Under the pieces are notes generated by a model. The model was not told where the DNA came from. It worked only from the letters and a program-made list of their open reading frames with translations, and made no database searches. A stretch of 64,000 bases of DNA from Deinococcus taeanensis. GTDB taxonomy: Bacteria > Deinococcota > Deinococci > Deinococcales > Deinococcaceae. Each line of letters starts with the position of its first letter. Position 1 is the stretch's first letter. A program made the position numbers and the translations under genes. Where the stretch lies: the NCBI RefSeq assembly GCF_020229735.1, contig NZ_CP083455.1:523001-587000 (forward strand). Direction: 5' to 3'. Shown here one piece after another: positions 8,662 through 17,760 of this stretch.

Positions 8662-10083
8662 TTACTGCGCGGCGCGTTCGATACGTGCCACGACCCGGTC
8701 GCGGCCCAGCGTGGCCAGCAGGTCCGGCAGGTCCGGACTTTCCATCGTGCCCGCCACCGCCGCCCGCACCGGCGGCATGACCTTCCCGAGCTTCAGGCCC
8801 CGCTCCTGCGCGAACGCCGCGAACGCCGCCCTGATGTCCGCCGCGCCGAAGTCCGGCAGGTTCTTCAGACGCCCCGCGAGGTCCGGCAGGAGGTCCCGCG
8901 CACCCTCAATGGCCACCTGTGCCTTTTCCGTGACCGGGTACTCCTCCGACCAGAAGTAGGGCGTTTTCTCCAGGAACTCACTGAACACCTCCATGCGCGG
9001 CGTCATCAGGCGCACCACCGCCCGGAAGTACGCGTCGTTCGGCAGGGTTACCTTCTGCCCGGCCAGGAAGTCATGCAGGCGCCGGGTCACGTCCTCCTCG
9101 GTCAGCACCTCACGCAGGTACTTCCCGTTGTACCAGCGCAGCTTCTCCTGACTGAACACCGGACCGCCCAGCGTGACGTCCTCCAGCCGGAACGCCCGCC
9201 CGAACTCTGCCAGGTCGAACACCTCCAGGCCGTCCGGGTGTGTCCAGCCCATCGTCGCCAGGAAGTTCAGCATCGCTTCGGGCAGGAACCCCTGCTGCTG
9301 GTACCACTCCACACTTGTTGGATTCTTCCGTTTGCTGATCTTGGACTTGTCCGAGTTGCGCAGCAGCGGCATGTGCGCAAATGCCGGCTCCGGCCACCCG
9401 AACGCGCGGTACAGCAGCACGTGAATGGGCGTGCTCGTGATCCACTCCTCGGCCCGCACCACGTGCGTGACCCCCATCAGGCGGTCATCCACCACGTTCG
9501 CCAGGTGGTAGGTGGGAAACCCGTCGGCCTTCAACAGCACCTTGTCATCAATCTCGCGGTTCTGAAAGTGAATCGGGTCCCGCAGCCGGTCATGCACGAC
9601 CGTTTCCCCTTCGCGCGGGACCTTCAGGCGGATCACGGCCGCCTCCCCCGCCGTCACGCGCGCCTGCGCGGCGCCCGGCTCGAGGTCACGGCTGGGCACT
9701 GCAATCACCCGCCCTTCCGCCTGGGCGGCCTCGCGCAGGGCCGTGAGTTCCTCAGCGGTCTCGAACGCGTAGTACGCGTGGCCGTCCGCCACCAGCTGCC
9801 GCGCGTACTCGCCGTACAGCCCAAACCGCTCACTCTGCCGGTACGGGCCGTTCGGACCGCCCTGCAGGGGCGACTCGTCCGGCGTCAGGCCCAGCCACTG
9901 CATCATCTGGAAGATGCGCTTCTCACTGTCCGGTACGTACCGGTTGCGGTCCGTGTCCTCGATACGCAGGATGAACTTTCCGCCGCCCTGACGGGCCAGG
10001 GTGTAATTGAACAGGCCGATGTACGCGGTGCCCACGTGCGGGTCACCCGTGGGGCTCGGAGCGATACGGGTCACAACAGACAT
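8662..10083 (-). CDS. gltX: Glutamyl-tRNA synthetase
   Basis: 473 residues, the normal bacterial length. The class I signatures are PSPTGDPHVG (9-18, the HIGH motif) and KISKRKNPTS (about 247-256, the KMSKS motif). LRIEDTDRNRYV and ADGFPTYHLANVVDD are typical GluRS active-site segments. It charges tRNA-Glu; whether it is discriminating or also charges tRNA-Gln cannot be read here. The ATG at 10083 is chosen because a TATGCT -10 sits 7 nt upstream; longer in-frame starts lack support. Monocistronic, divergent from the CHAD gene. Confidence 0.95.
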   Translation of the reverse strand: MSVVTRIAPSPTGDPHVGTAYIGLFNYTLARQGGGKFILRIEDTDRNRYVPDSEKRIFQMMQWLGLTPDESPLQGGPNGPYRQSERFGLYGEYARQLVADGHAYYAFETAEELTALREAAQAEGRVIAVPSRDLEPGAAQARVTAGEAAVIRLKVPREGETVVHDRLRDPIHFQNREIDDKVLLKADGFPTYHLANVVDDRLMGVTHVVRAEEWITSTPIHVLLYRAFGWPEPAFAHMPLLRNSDKSKISKRKNPTSVEWYQQQGFLPEAMLNFLATMGWTHPDGLEVFDLAEFGRAFRLEDVTLGGPVFSQEKLRWYNGKYLREVLTEEDVTRRLHDFLAGQKVTLPNDAYFRAVVRLMTPRMEVFSEFLEKTPYFWSEEYPVTEKAQVAIEGARDLLPDLAGRLKNLPDFGAADIRAAFAAFAQERGLKLGKVMPPVRAAVAGTMESPDLPDLLATLGRDRVVARIERAAQ

Positions 10084-10090
10084 AACGCAC

Positions 10091-10096
10091 AGCATA
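10091..10096 (-). promoter_or_regulatory. -10 element TATGCT of gltX (leaderless)
   Basis: Minus-strand TATGCT, 7-nt spacer, then ATG at 10083. Confidence 0.65.
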
Positions 10097-10226
10097 CGAG
10101 GTCCCGCCGCGTGCCGGTCGTGCGCCCGCATCGTACGCACCGGGCGCCCCACGCGGCGTGGGGAAGCGTAAACGCTGCGTAAGAACTGGCCTCACTGGCG
10201 TCCATCTGCCCCGCGCATGCTGAAGT

Positions 10227-10955
10227 ATGACCAGTTTCGCGAAGACCGCCAAAACCCTGCATAAACTCTGGCCGGCCCTGGAAAAGGGGGACGTGAAGGC
10301 CGTCCATGAGGCCCGCAAACTGACCCGTAAGGCGCAGGCGCAGCTGAGAATCGCGGGCGCGCCGAAACGGACCAAACGGGCCTGGCGGGACCTGCGCCGC
10401 GCCGTGGCGCCAGTGCGGGACCGGGACGCGTCGGGGCAGCACCTGATGGCGGCCCTGCGGGACCTTGGGGTCCCGGAACAGGCCCTGAGCACCTTCGGGC
10501 AGGAGTGGGCGCAGGCGCGGGAGCGGATCTTCGCGGAGGTGCAGCTGCCGCCCTCCCCCCCACCTGTGAAACGACCGAAGCACTGGAAGGCGCGGGTTCA
10601 GGAAGCGCTGTGCAGTGACGCCCAGGAACTCACGCGCGAAGGAACGGAGGTGCTGGCGGGGGGCAGCATCGAGCAGTGGCACGAGTGGCGCAAACATCTG
10701 AAACGCTACCGGTACACGGCCGAACTGTGCGGGGACGCCCCCGAGTCGCTGCTGCAGGTGCTCGAGCAGCTGGGCCGCATGCAGGACGCTCAGGTGGTGC
10801 AGGACCTCCTGAAGCGGGAGGACTGGATTCCGCAGTACCGCGAGGCCCTGCTGCGCCGCGAGGAGGAAGCGCAGCGTCACGCGCAGGCGCAGGTCCGCAC
10901 GCTGTGGCCGGCACTCCGGGAGAGCCTGCAGGCGCAGATCAGCGCAGCCGGATGA
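10227..10955 (+). CDS. CHAD domain protein
   Basis: 242 residues. It is an all-helical protein rich in conserved His, Arg and Lys. The duplicated CHAD pattern is visible: VHEARKLTRKAQAQLR (about 25-40) with DLRRAVAPVRDRDA, and WHEWRKHLKRYRYTAELCG (about 151-169) with LGRMQDAQVVQDLL. CHAD domains bind inorganic polyphosphate and are often found with phosphate or polyP metabolism genes. No CYTH domain or polyphosphate kinase is fused or adjacent here. A weak -10 (CATGCT, 10216-10221) lies 5 nt before the ATG. Confidence 0.85.
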   Translation: MTSFAKTAKTLHKLWPALEKGDVKAVHEARKLTRKAQAQLRIAGAPKRTKRAWRDLRRAVAPVRDRDASGQHLMAALRDLGVPEQALSTFGQEWAQARERIFAEVQLPPSPPPVKRPKHWKARVQEALCSDAQELTREGTEVLAGGSIEQWHEWRKHLKRYRYTAELCGDAPESLLQVLEQLGRMQDAQVVQDLLKREDWIPQYREALLRREEEAQRHAQAQVRTLWPALRESLQAQISAAG

Positions 10956-11104
10956 GCTGAGGGGAGGCGGGAGCGGACCTGGCCTGGCGCAGCCTCACCC
11001 CTGGTGCATCACGGCCGCGGGACGTCAGCGCAGGTCACAACTGACCCGATCGGTGGGCGGGCCAGCCAGCACAGACCTGACCGGCCCGGGTCATGGTCTG
11101 GGAC

Positions 11105-11899
11105 ATGACCGCCCGTGTCCTGCGGTGTGCGCTTCTCCTGTCTCCCGCGTCATTCGGTCTGGGCGGTGGGGTCCGCAACGCCAGGGACACCCGCACCCTT
11201 GGGCCCCGGTCACTAGGGGTGGTGCGGCTCACGACCCTGGGGGAACGGTGGCTGCTCGGGATGCGGCCCCTGGCCGGCGCGCGGTTCAACGTCGTGGTTC
11301 CTGAATCCTTCCGGCCGCCCGTATGGCCCCTGGACATATGTGCCGGGGTGAGCGTCCAGCCCGGCACGGCCCGCACGTACACGGCCGAGACGCTGCTGGT
11401 GTTCAACGCGCAGCGCAACACGCTGGCGACCCTGGTGCCGGCGGATCCTCCCAGGACGCCCACCCGCCGCGGCCAGTGGATCTACCGTGACCGCGCCGTC
11501 ACGCTGCGTCAGGGCTGGACGGGCGTCACCACCGAATCCCGTGACGGGCGCTTCGAGGTGATCAATGCCACGACCCAACTGCCGTCCTGGGTGCAGCCTC
11601 TGCTGAGCAGCGCCGCCCGGCAGACCTTTCCGGCGCTGTTCAGCGGCCAGCGCAGCGCCTTTACCGCCCGCCAGGCCCGTCCAGCCGTCGGCCCTGCGGC
11701 GGGTCAGGTGGGCGTGCGGGAGGGCCGGTCGGGGCGCGCCTCGTCCCGGCCGCGCGGCACGTCGCGCACGCCGCGACGTCCGAACGCGTGCGCCAGGTCC
11801 CGCTCACTGAGCCGGAGGACTGTGGGGCGGCCGTGCGGGCAGGCCCACGGCTGCTCGCAGGCGGCCAGGGCGTCCAGGACCGCCTGCCCCCGCGCGTGA
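11105..11899 (+). CDS. Hypothetical secreted protein, 3' end overlaps mutL
   Basis: 264 residues from the ATG at 11105, beginning MTARVLRCALLLSPASFGLG, a plausible though short signal peptide. Residues about 30-190 look like a real protein (LGVVRLTTLGERWLLGMRPL; WIYRDRAVTLRQGWTGVTTE) with beta-strand character; no family recognised. After about residue 200 the frame becomes Arg/Ser-rich (RSGRASSRPRGTSRTPRRP) because it is antisense to the end of mutL, overlapping it by 196 nt. Either the true stop was lost or the tail is non-functional. Confidence 0.5.
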   Translation: MTARVLRCALLLSPASFGLGGGVRNARDTRTLGPRSLGVVRLTTLGERWLLGMRPLAGARFNVVVPESFRPPVWPLDICAGVSVQPGTARTYTAETLLVFNAQRNTLATLVPADPPRTPTRRGQWIYRDRAVTLRQGWTGVTTESRDGRFEVINATTQLPSWVQPLLSSAARQTFPALFSGQRSAFTARQARPAVGPAAGQVGVREGRSGRASSRPRGTSRTPRRPNACARSRSLSRRTVGRPCGQAHGCSQAARASRTACPRA

Positions 11900-13368
11900 T
11901 CCAGCATGCCGGCCTTCAGGGCGGGCGCGCACGCCAGGCGGGCCAGGACGTCCCGCCGCGGGTTCGGACCGTCGCCCAGGGCGCCTTCCACGATCTGCTC
12001 GTGCAGGCGTGGCACTTTCAGGGGGGCCAGCGCGGCCGGCAGGGTCCGCAGCCGGGCCAGACCCGCTCCGAAGTCCTCCAGGGTCAGGCCCCACGCCTGC
12101 AGGTCCGCGTTTCGTTCATGCAGCCGCGCGGTCTGCTCGGGCGTGAGGTGCAGCAGTTCGGGTTCCGGCAGGTCCACGGCGCCCGCCCCGGCCAGCGTGC
12201 GGGTGAACTGTTCGAACAGGGCCCGTTCGTGCGCGGCGTGTGCGTCCACCACCCAGAGGTCGCCTTCGCCCTGTGCCAGCAGGTACAGCTCCTGGTACAC
12301 GCCCAGCAGCGTGAGGGCCGGGAAGGTGCCGGCGCCCGGCGCAGGGGAGGGGCCTGTGGGTGAGGCCAGGGCCGGCACGGCGCGCGCCAGCGGGTGAGCC
12401 GCGAGCGCGGCCTGCACGGCCGCGCGGACCTGCCCGGCCACGCCGGGCAGGTCCGCCAGGGCCACCACCTGCTTGGCCGGGTGCACGTTGGGGTTGTGAT
12501 CCTCCGGCGCGACGGTCACGTCCAGCACGCACAGCGGCGCCGCCCCGGCCGGCAGCAGCTCCGCGAAGCCGTCAATCACGGCCCGCTCCAGTTCCGGCGG
12601 GGCGAGCACGGGGCGGCCGTTCACGCTGAAATGCATCCGGTCCCGGCGCACGCGCGTGAGCTCCGGGCGGGACACCACGCCGCGCACGCCGTCGCCCTGC
12701 ACGGCCAGCACGCGGTTGGCGCTCAGCGGCCCGTACACGCTCGCCACGGCGCCGCGGTGGTCGCTGGGGGCGTGCGACAGGCGCACTTCGCCGTCCACGC
12801 ACAGCCGCCAGTGCAGGCCCGGGTGGTGCAGCACGAACCGGCCCAGCAGAGCCGTCACCTCGCGCGCCTCGGTCGCACCTGGCGCCTGCGTGCGCCGCCG
12901 GGCGGGGAGCCGTGCGAACAGATTCCGGACCGTGACGGTCGTCCCGGCCGGCGCGGATGTCCGCGCGACCTGCACGTCGTCTCCCTGCGCGAGCACCTCA
13001 CAGGCGCCGACCTGCGCCGCCGGGCGGGACACCAGATGCAGTTCCCCAGCCTGAGCCGCCGCCCACAGGGCCTCCCCGCGGAAGCCCAGGGTGGTGACGC
13101 CGTCCACCGAGCGGGCCTCCGGGGAGAGTTTGCTGGTCGCATGCCGCAGTGGCGCGAGGCCCACCGACCCGGCCGGAATGCCCGCGCCGTTGTCCCTGAC
13201 CTGCACCCGCCCCAGCCCTCCGCCGTCCAGGTCCACCTCAATGCGGGTGGCGCCGGCGTCCAGGGCGTTGTCCACGAGTTCCCGCACGACGTCCAGCGGG
13301 CGGGACACCACTTCGCCCGCAGCGATCAGCCGCGCCACGTGCGCCGGAAGCAGCCGGATGTCGGTCAT
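11704..13368 (-). CDS. mutL: DNA mismatch repair protein MutL
   Basis: 554 residues. The GHKL ATPase motifs are intact: LIAAGEVVSRPLDVVRELVDNALDAGATRI (split over motif I, about 14-43), DNGAGI (about 59-64), RHATSKL and GFRGEALWA (about 94-102). The C-terminal part has DAHAAHERALFE (about 372-383), a variant of the DQHA-x2-E-x4-E endonuclease motif, so it is probably a nicking MutL, as expected where MutH is absent. It couples MutS recognition to strand incision. Start overlaps the mutS stop (ATGA), so the two are translated together. Conserved order mutS-mutL. Confidence 0.95.
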   Translation of the reverse strand: MTDIRLLPAHVARLIAAGEVVSRPLDVVRELVDNALDAGATRIEVDLDGGGLGRVQVRDNGAGIPAGSVGLAPLRHATSKLSPEARSVDGVTTLGFRGEALWAAAQAGELHLVSRPAAQVGACEVLAQGDDVQVARTSAPAGTTVTVRNLFARLPARRRTQAPGATEAREVTALLGRFVLHHPGLHWRLCVDGEVRLSHAPSDHRGAVASVYGPLSANRVLAVQGDGVRGVVSRPELTRVRRDRMHFSVNGRPVLAPPELERAVIDGFAELLPAGAAPLCVLDVTVAPEDHNPNVHPAKQVVALADLPGVAGQVRAAVQAALAAHPLARAVPALASPTGPSPAPGAGTFPALTLLGVYQELYLLAQGEGDLWVVDAHAAHERALFEQFTRTLAGAGAVDLPEPELLHLTPEQTARLHERNADLQAWGLTLEDFGAGLARLRTLPAALAPLKVPRLHEQIVEGALGDGPNPRRDVLARLACAPALKAGMLDHARGQAVLDALAACEQPWACPHGRPTVLRLSERDLAHAFGRRGVRDVPRGRDEARPDRPSRTPT

Positions 13369-15911
13369 GACACCCCGCTCGCCTGCGGCTCACCGCGCAG
13401 TTCCCGCTGCCAGCGGTGCAGGAGATCCAGCGCCTGCATGGGCGTCAGGCGGCTGAGATCCAGCGTGGCGAGCTCGCGCGTGAGGCGCGTGTCGTCCCCC
13501 TGCACGCTCAGGGCCGCGAGCAGCCGGGCGGCGCGGGTGGTGACGTTCCCGGGCAGGCCCGCAAGGCGCGCGACCTCCACGCCGTAACTCTGGCGCGCGG
13601 CGCCCGGCACCACCTGATGGTAGAAGGTGAGCCCGCCGCTGCCCGCCGCGTCCTCCTCCGCCGCGACATGCAGGTTTACGAGCCCCGGCAGGTCCGTCTC
13701 CAGGCGCGTGAGCTCAAAGTAATGCGTGGCGAACAGCGTGTGCGCTCCGGCGGCATGCAGGTGTTCCAGCGCCGCCTGCGCGATGGCCAGCCCGTCGAGG
13801 GTGCTCGTTCCCCGGCCGACCTCATCCAGAATCACGAGGCTGGCAGGCGTGGCGCCGTGCAGAATGGCCGCCAGTTCACTCATTTCCACCATGAACGTGG
13901 AGCGCCCGCCCGCCAGGTCATCACTTGCACCAATGCGGGTGTGCACGGCGTCATAGATGGGCAGCTCGGCCCGGTCGGCCGGCACGAAGGACCCGATCTG
14001 GTGCAGCAGGGCGCACAGGGCGGCCGTGCGCAGGTAGGTGCTCTTGCCGGCCATGTTCGGCCCGGTCAGCAGCACGGCCCGCCGGGCCTGATCCAGCGTG
14101 ACGTCGTTCGGCACGAAGCGGCCCCCCAGGCTCCCCTCCACCACCGGGTGCCGCGCCTGCACCAGCCCAAGGTCCCCGCTGGTGGTCGTGGGGCGCACCC
14201 AGCCGTGCCCGGCGGCCACGTCGGCCAGCGCGGCCAGAACGTCCAGCTCACTGAGCGCGCCGGCCGCCTCCGCAAGCGCTTCGGCGTGCGCGGCAAGTCC
14301 GTCACGCAGTTCAGTGAAGACCTCCTGCTCCACCCGGGATGCGGCCGCCTCCAGGCGCGCGATCTCGCGTTCACGTTCCCGCAGGTCCGGACGGGTAAAG
14401 CGCGCCCGATCCTTCAGGGTGGCCACCTGCCGGTAATCGGCCGGAACCTTCCCCAGGTGCGCGCCCGTGACCTCCAGGAAGTACCCGAACACGCCGTTGT
14501 ACCCGACCTTCAGGCTGCCGATCCCGGTGCGGACGCGTTCACTGGCCTCCAGTTCCGCCAGCCACGCCCGGTGCCCGAGCGCCGCGGCGCGCAGCTCATC
14601 GAGTTCCGCATGAAACCCATCACGAATCAGGCCGCCCTCCCCAACCCGGATGGGCGGTTCATCCACCAGCGCCGCGCGGATGCGGGTCACCACGTCCGGC
14701 AGCGCCGCGAGGCGTTCGCGCACGCCGCCCAGCAGGCCCCCCAGGGACCCCAGCAGCGTCGTCGCCTCAGGCAGGAGGTCCAGCGTGCGCGCCAGGGCCG
14801 CCACCTCGCGCGGCGCGGCCCGGCGGGTCGCCACACGCGCGGCCAGGCGCTCCAGATCGTGCGCGCGGTACAGCAGCGAGCGTACCGCCCCGCGCAGATC
14901 CGGGGCGCGCGTGAAGGTCTCCACGGCGTCCAGGCGCGCGCGGATACTCAGTTCGTCCAGCAGCGGCGCGCGCAGCCACGCCCGCAGTCGCCGCCGCCCC
15001 CCTGCCGTGCGCGTCTGGCACAGCACGTCCGTCAGCGTCCGGCCCTGCGGGGACTGCGCCTGGAACAGCTCCAGGGCGCGCACCGCGGCGTCCGGCAGGC
15101 GCATGTGCGCGCCCGGCTCGAAGCGCACCACGCGCCGCACCATGTCCAGCTGCCCCTGCTGCGTGATCCGCGCGTACCCCAGCACCGCGCCGCACGCCCG
15201 GCGCAGCGCCGCGGACGTCAGCACCGGCGGCACCTCACCCAGCACGCCGCGCAGCGCCTCCAGGGCGGGCACCTCGTCGAAGGTGGCCGGCGAGAGCATC
15301 ACCGGAAAGCGCGCCTGAAAGTCCGCGAGCAGCGCCGCGTTCCCGGAGAGTTCCGGCGCGAGCAGCACCTCCCGCGCCCGGCAGCGCGACAGTTCGTCGT
15401 ACAGCGCCAGGCGGGTATGGAAGGCCGCGCAGCGAAATTCCCCCGTGGAGACGTCCAGCAGCGCCAGCGCGTACCCGTCGCCCGTGGCCACCGCCGCGAG
15501 GTAGTTCTCATCGGCGCTGAGGTGCCGTTCCTCCGTCACGGTGCCGGGCGTGAGCAACTGCGTCACGCGGCGGTCCATCAGGCCCGACCCGGGTTCCTCG
15601 ACCTGATCCGCCACGGCCACGCACACCCCCGCCGCAAGCAGCCGCTCCACATGTCCGTCGAGGGCCCGCAGGGGAATACCGGCCATGGGCGTGCTGAAAT
15701 CCTTGCTGCTCTTGTGCGTCAGTGCGATTCCCAGCAGCCGCGCGGCGCGCTCAGCGTCCTCTCCGAACGTCTCGTAGAAGTCCCCCACCTGGAACAGCAG
15801 CAGGGCGTGCGGAAGCTGCGCAGCGACCTCGTCACGCATGCGCACGTACTGCTCCAGCATCGGGGGAAGGGCTCCCGAGCCGGTGCCTTTCAGGACGTTC
15901 TGAGCCCGCAT
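13365..15911 (-). CDS. mutS: DNA mismatch repair protein MutS
   Basis: 848 residues from the ATG at 15911. The N-terminal mismatch-binding motif Phe-Tyr-Glu is in QVGDFYETFGEDA (45-47). The ABC-type ATPase has Walker A GPNMAGKST (about 618-626), the segment GRSTFMVEMSEL, Walker B LVILDEVGRGTSTLDGLA and the His switch FATHYFELT. It recognises mispairs and small loops and recruits MutL. The ATG at 15911 is chosen over an upstream in-frame GTG/ATG (up to 16013) because TATTCT lies 7 nt upstream and MutS N-termini normally begin near LKGTGSGALPPMLEQY. Confidence 0.96.
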   Translation of the reverse strand: MRAQNVLKGTGSGALPPMLEQYVRMRDEVAAQLPHALLLFQVGDFYETFGEDAERAARLLGIALTHKSSKDFSTPMAGIPLRALDGHVERLLAAGVCVAVADQVEEPGSGLMDRRVTQLLTPGTVTEERHLSADENYLAAVATGDGYALALLDVSTGEFRCAAFHTRLALYDELSRCRAREVLLAPELSGNAALLADFQARFPVMLSPATFDEVPALEALRGVLGEVPPVLTSAALRRACGAVLGYARITQQGQLDMVRRVVRFEPGAHMRLPDAAVRALELFQAQSPQGRTLTDVLCQTRTAGGRRRLRAWLRAPLLDELSIRARLDAVETFTRAPDLRGAVRSLLYRAHDLERLAARVATRRAAPREVAALARTLDLLPEATTLLGSLGGLLGGVRERLAALPDVVTRIRAALVDEPPIRVGEGGLIRDGFHAELDELRAAALGHRAWLAELEASERVRTGIGSLKVGYNGVFGYFLEVTGAHLGKVPADYRQVATLKDRARFTRPDLREREREIARLEAAASRVEQEVFTELRDGLAAHAEALAEAAGALSELDVLAALADVAAGHGWVRPTTTSGDLGLVQARHPVVEGSLGGRFVPNDVTLDQARRAVLLTGPNMAGKSTYLRTAALCALLHQIGSFVPADRAELPIYDAVHTRIGASDDLAGGRSTFMVEMSELAAILHGATPASLVILDEVGRGTSTLDGLAIAQAALEHLHAAGAHTLFATHYFELTRLETDLPGLVNLHVAAEEDAAGSGGLTFYHQVVPGAARQSYGVEVARLAGLPGNVTTRAARLLAALSVQGDDTRLTRELATLDLSRLTPMQALDLLHRWQRELRGEPQASGVS

Positions 15912-15918
15912 CCCGCGC

Positions 15919-15924
15919 AGAATA
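15919..15924 (-). promoter_or_regulatory. -10 element TATTCT of mutS-mutL (leaderless)
   Basis: Minus-strand TATTCT, 7-nt spacer, ATG at 15911. It removes about 34 residues from the longest reading frame. Confidence 0.65.
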
Positions 15925-16342
15925 CTGCCGGGCCTGATGGCTCCGCCCGGCACAGGTAACGATTCGTGTGTCGGTGAGCAGGGCGCCCGGGTTGGGCCTG
16001 GGACCACGCGCACTGACGCCGGGTGCGGCAGGGCAGGTGCCCACCAGGCCGGGTGGCGTGTCAGCGGCTGATCTGGCGGCTTTGACTCCGGCTGCTGATT
16101 GCTTCTCTGGGACCCGGGAGCTCAGCTGGGCAGACTGGTCGGTCACCTGGGCAGTCCCGTGTCTCTCTGGCCGCCGTCGCCCTGAGGCGGCGCTGGGCGC
16201 TCCTCAGCCACCTTCTTTGGAAGGCGGGCCTTGAGGGGTGAGCGTCAGCCCTCAAGATCCTCGGCCCTCCCTGGGACCATGGATCTGGAAGGCTGGATCT
16301 GGAGGGGAACGTCTGTACTCCGGCCGGCTGCTTGAGTGGGGC
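15925..16342. other. Intergenic region, no gene supported
   Basis: Frames here lack start signals and protein-like composition. The only structure seen is an inverted repeat CTTGAGGG/CCCTCAAG (16230-16256, 11-nt loop) without a T-run. Confidence 0.5.
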
Positions 16343-16456
16343 TTATTCGTCGCAGCCAAGCGCGCGCAGCAGGTCGAGCTCGGTAATGGGGCGCCGCTGT
16401 GGCGCGCTGGGTTGGCTGGGGAGCCGGAAGAACAGTCGTCTGAGGAATGCGGCCAT
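16343..16456 (-). CDS. 37-residue small protein with perfect Shine-Dalgarno
   Basis: ATG at 16456 is preceded by AAGGAGGTG, full complement to the 16S 3' end, with a 5-nt gap. This is the strongest ribosome site in the window and unusual beside so many leaderless genes. The peptide starts MAAFLRRLFFRLPSQPS and ends ELDLLRALGCDE: a basic amphipathic N-terminus, a Pro/Gln/Arg middle and an acidic helical tail with one Cys. TACGAT about 30 nt upstream may be the -10. No family recognised. Could be a small regulator or membrane-associated peptide. Confidence 0.6.
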   Translation of the reverse strand: MAAFLRRLFFRLPSQPSAPQRRPITELDLLRALGCDE

Positions 16457-16669
16457 CTGTGCACCTCCTTCTCTGATGATGATCTGATCGTACCTTAAGA
16501 GACCTTCATTCAGGTGTGAGGTGAGTAAGGCGCATTCGTGTTATCCGGCACACTCTCTGCCCGGGTTCCAGGTTGTCTGACCGTGGCCTGAAGCACCATT
16601 AACGTTGCCATTGAAGTGACTCACAGCCGGTCATGTTGCCCGCACTACGCTCACTGTCGGAGGTACCAC

Positions 16670-17686
16670 ATGAACAAGCTTCTTCTTATTCCGGCCGCCA
16701 TGCTGCTCAGCACCGCCGCCGCTGCTCCCAAGATCAGCGCCCAGAGCATCATCGTGAACCCCACGCAGCCTGACCTGAGCGTCAGCGTCCGTGTGGACAA
16801 GGACACGAGCGGCAGTCAGAACCCCGCCTACCGCGTGGGCGACAAGATCAGCATCAGCACCAGCGTCAACCGTGACGCCTACGTGTACCTGTTCAACGTG
16901 AACCCCGACGGCAGCGTCGACCAGATCCTGCCCAACCGCCTCAGCACCGACAACCTGGTGAAAGCCAACACCACCAAGGTGTTCCCCGCGGCAGACGACA
17001 AGTTCAACTACACCGTCGCCGGCCCCATCGGGCAGAACAAGGTGCTGGCCCTGGCGAGCCTCACCCCGCTGGACCTTGACGACGTCAGCGACTTCAAGAC
17101 GGCCCAGGATCAGTTCGCCACCGTCAACGCCAAGAACCAGGCGGGCCTCGCCCAGGCGCTGAGCATCGTCGTGAACCCCCTGCCCCAGAACAGCTGGGTC
17201 ACCGACACCGCCTTCTACACCGTGGCGGGCCGCACCCCCATCAGCACCGGCAGCCTGTTCGTGGGCACGAACGTCGCCAACGCCACCGTGATCCTTAACG
17301 GCCAGCGGCTCGGCGGCGCGAACGTCACCTACAGCAACCTGCGCGCCGGCACGTACCCCGTGCGTGTTCAGGCCCCCGGCTTCCGTGACTACACCACCAC
17401 CGTCACTGTGCGCAGCGGCAGCACCACCAACCTGAACGTCGAGTTCGCTCAGGCCGTGACGCCCGCCCCCAGCAACCGTTACACCGTCTCCATCCGCAGC
17501 ACCGTTGCGGGCGCCCGCGTCTTCGTGGACGGCCAGGAAGCCGGCACCATCCGCAACGGCGGCCTCGATGTCAGCGTGGAAGGTGGCAACCACGAGATCG
17601 TGATGATCGCCGCCGGGTACCGCACCTTCGTGAGCAACTACAACGTCACGAAGAACGGCCAGATCACCATCACCCCCACCCGTTAA
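16670..17686 (+). CDS. Secreted DUF4384 and PEGA-domain surface protein
   Basis: 338 residues. Signal peptide [23 protein letters not shown]4384-like domain follows (about 30-180; [30 protein letters not shown]). Two PEGA-type repeats come next: about 200-260 ([33 protein letters not shown]) and about 275-335 ([30 protein letters not shown]). PEGA repeats are found in envelope and S-layer-associated proteins. It should be extracellular or periplasmic. GGAGGT lies 6 nt before the ATG and TACGCT (about 16645) may be the -10. Codon use is strongly biased, suggesting high expression. A strong terminator follows. Confidence 0.88.
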   Translation: MNKLLLIPAAMLLSTAAAAPKISAQSIIVNPTQPDLSVSVRVDKDTSGSQNPAYRVGDKISISTSVNRDAYVYLFNVNPDGSVDQILPNRLSTDNLVKANTTKVFPAADDKFNYTVAGPIGQNKVLALASLTPLDLDDVSDFKTAQDQFATVNAKNQAGLAQALSIVVNPLPQNSWVTDTAFYTVAGRTPISTGSLFVGTNVANATVILNGQRLGGANVTYSNLRAGTYPVRVQAPGFRDYTTTVTVRSGSTTNLNVEFAQAVTPAPSNRYTVSIRSTVAGARVFVDGQEAGTIRNGGLDVSVEGGNHEIVMIAAGYRTFVSNYNVTKNGQITITPTR

Positions 17687-17705
17687 CCCCGGTCTGCCGG
17701 TTGCT

Positions 17706-17732
17706 CCCCCCGCCCGCAAGGGCGGGGGGTTC
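17706..17732 (+). terminator. Rho-independent terminator after the PEGA gene
   Basis: CCCCCCGCCC-GCAA-GGGCGGGGGG followed by TTCT: a 10-bp perfect GC stem with a GNRA-like tetraloop, 20 nt after the stop. It may also serve the convergent Nudix gene. Confidence 0.8.
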
Positions 17733-17760
17733 TCCGTCCTTCGTGCCCACTGCGCGCCGC

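Noticed and set aside
8473..10182. A 569-codon plus-strand frame over gltX
   Set aside because: It is antisense to gltX, which has HIGH and KMSKS motifs. The translation is Arg/Gln/His-rich with no domain.
13416..15959. An 847-codon open frame antisense to mutS
   Set aside because: Its Arg/Gly/Gln/His-rich translation is a mirror of the high-GC mutS codons. It has no start signals or domain.
16230..16256. CTTGAGGG/CCCTCAAG hairpin as a terminator for mutS or the small ORF
   Set aside because: No T-run, and it is not placed right after a stop codon on a matching strand; only noted as a structure.
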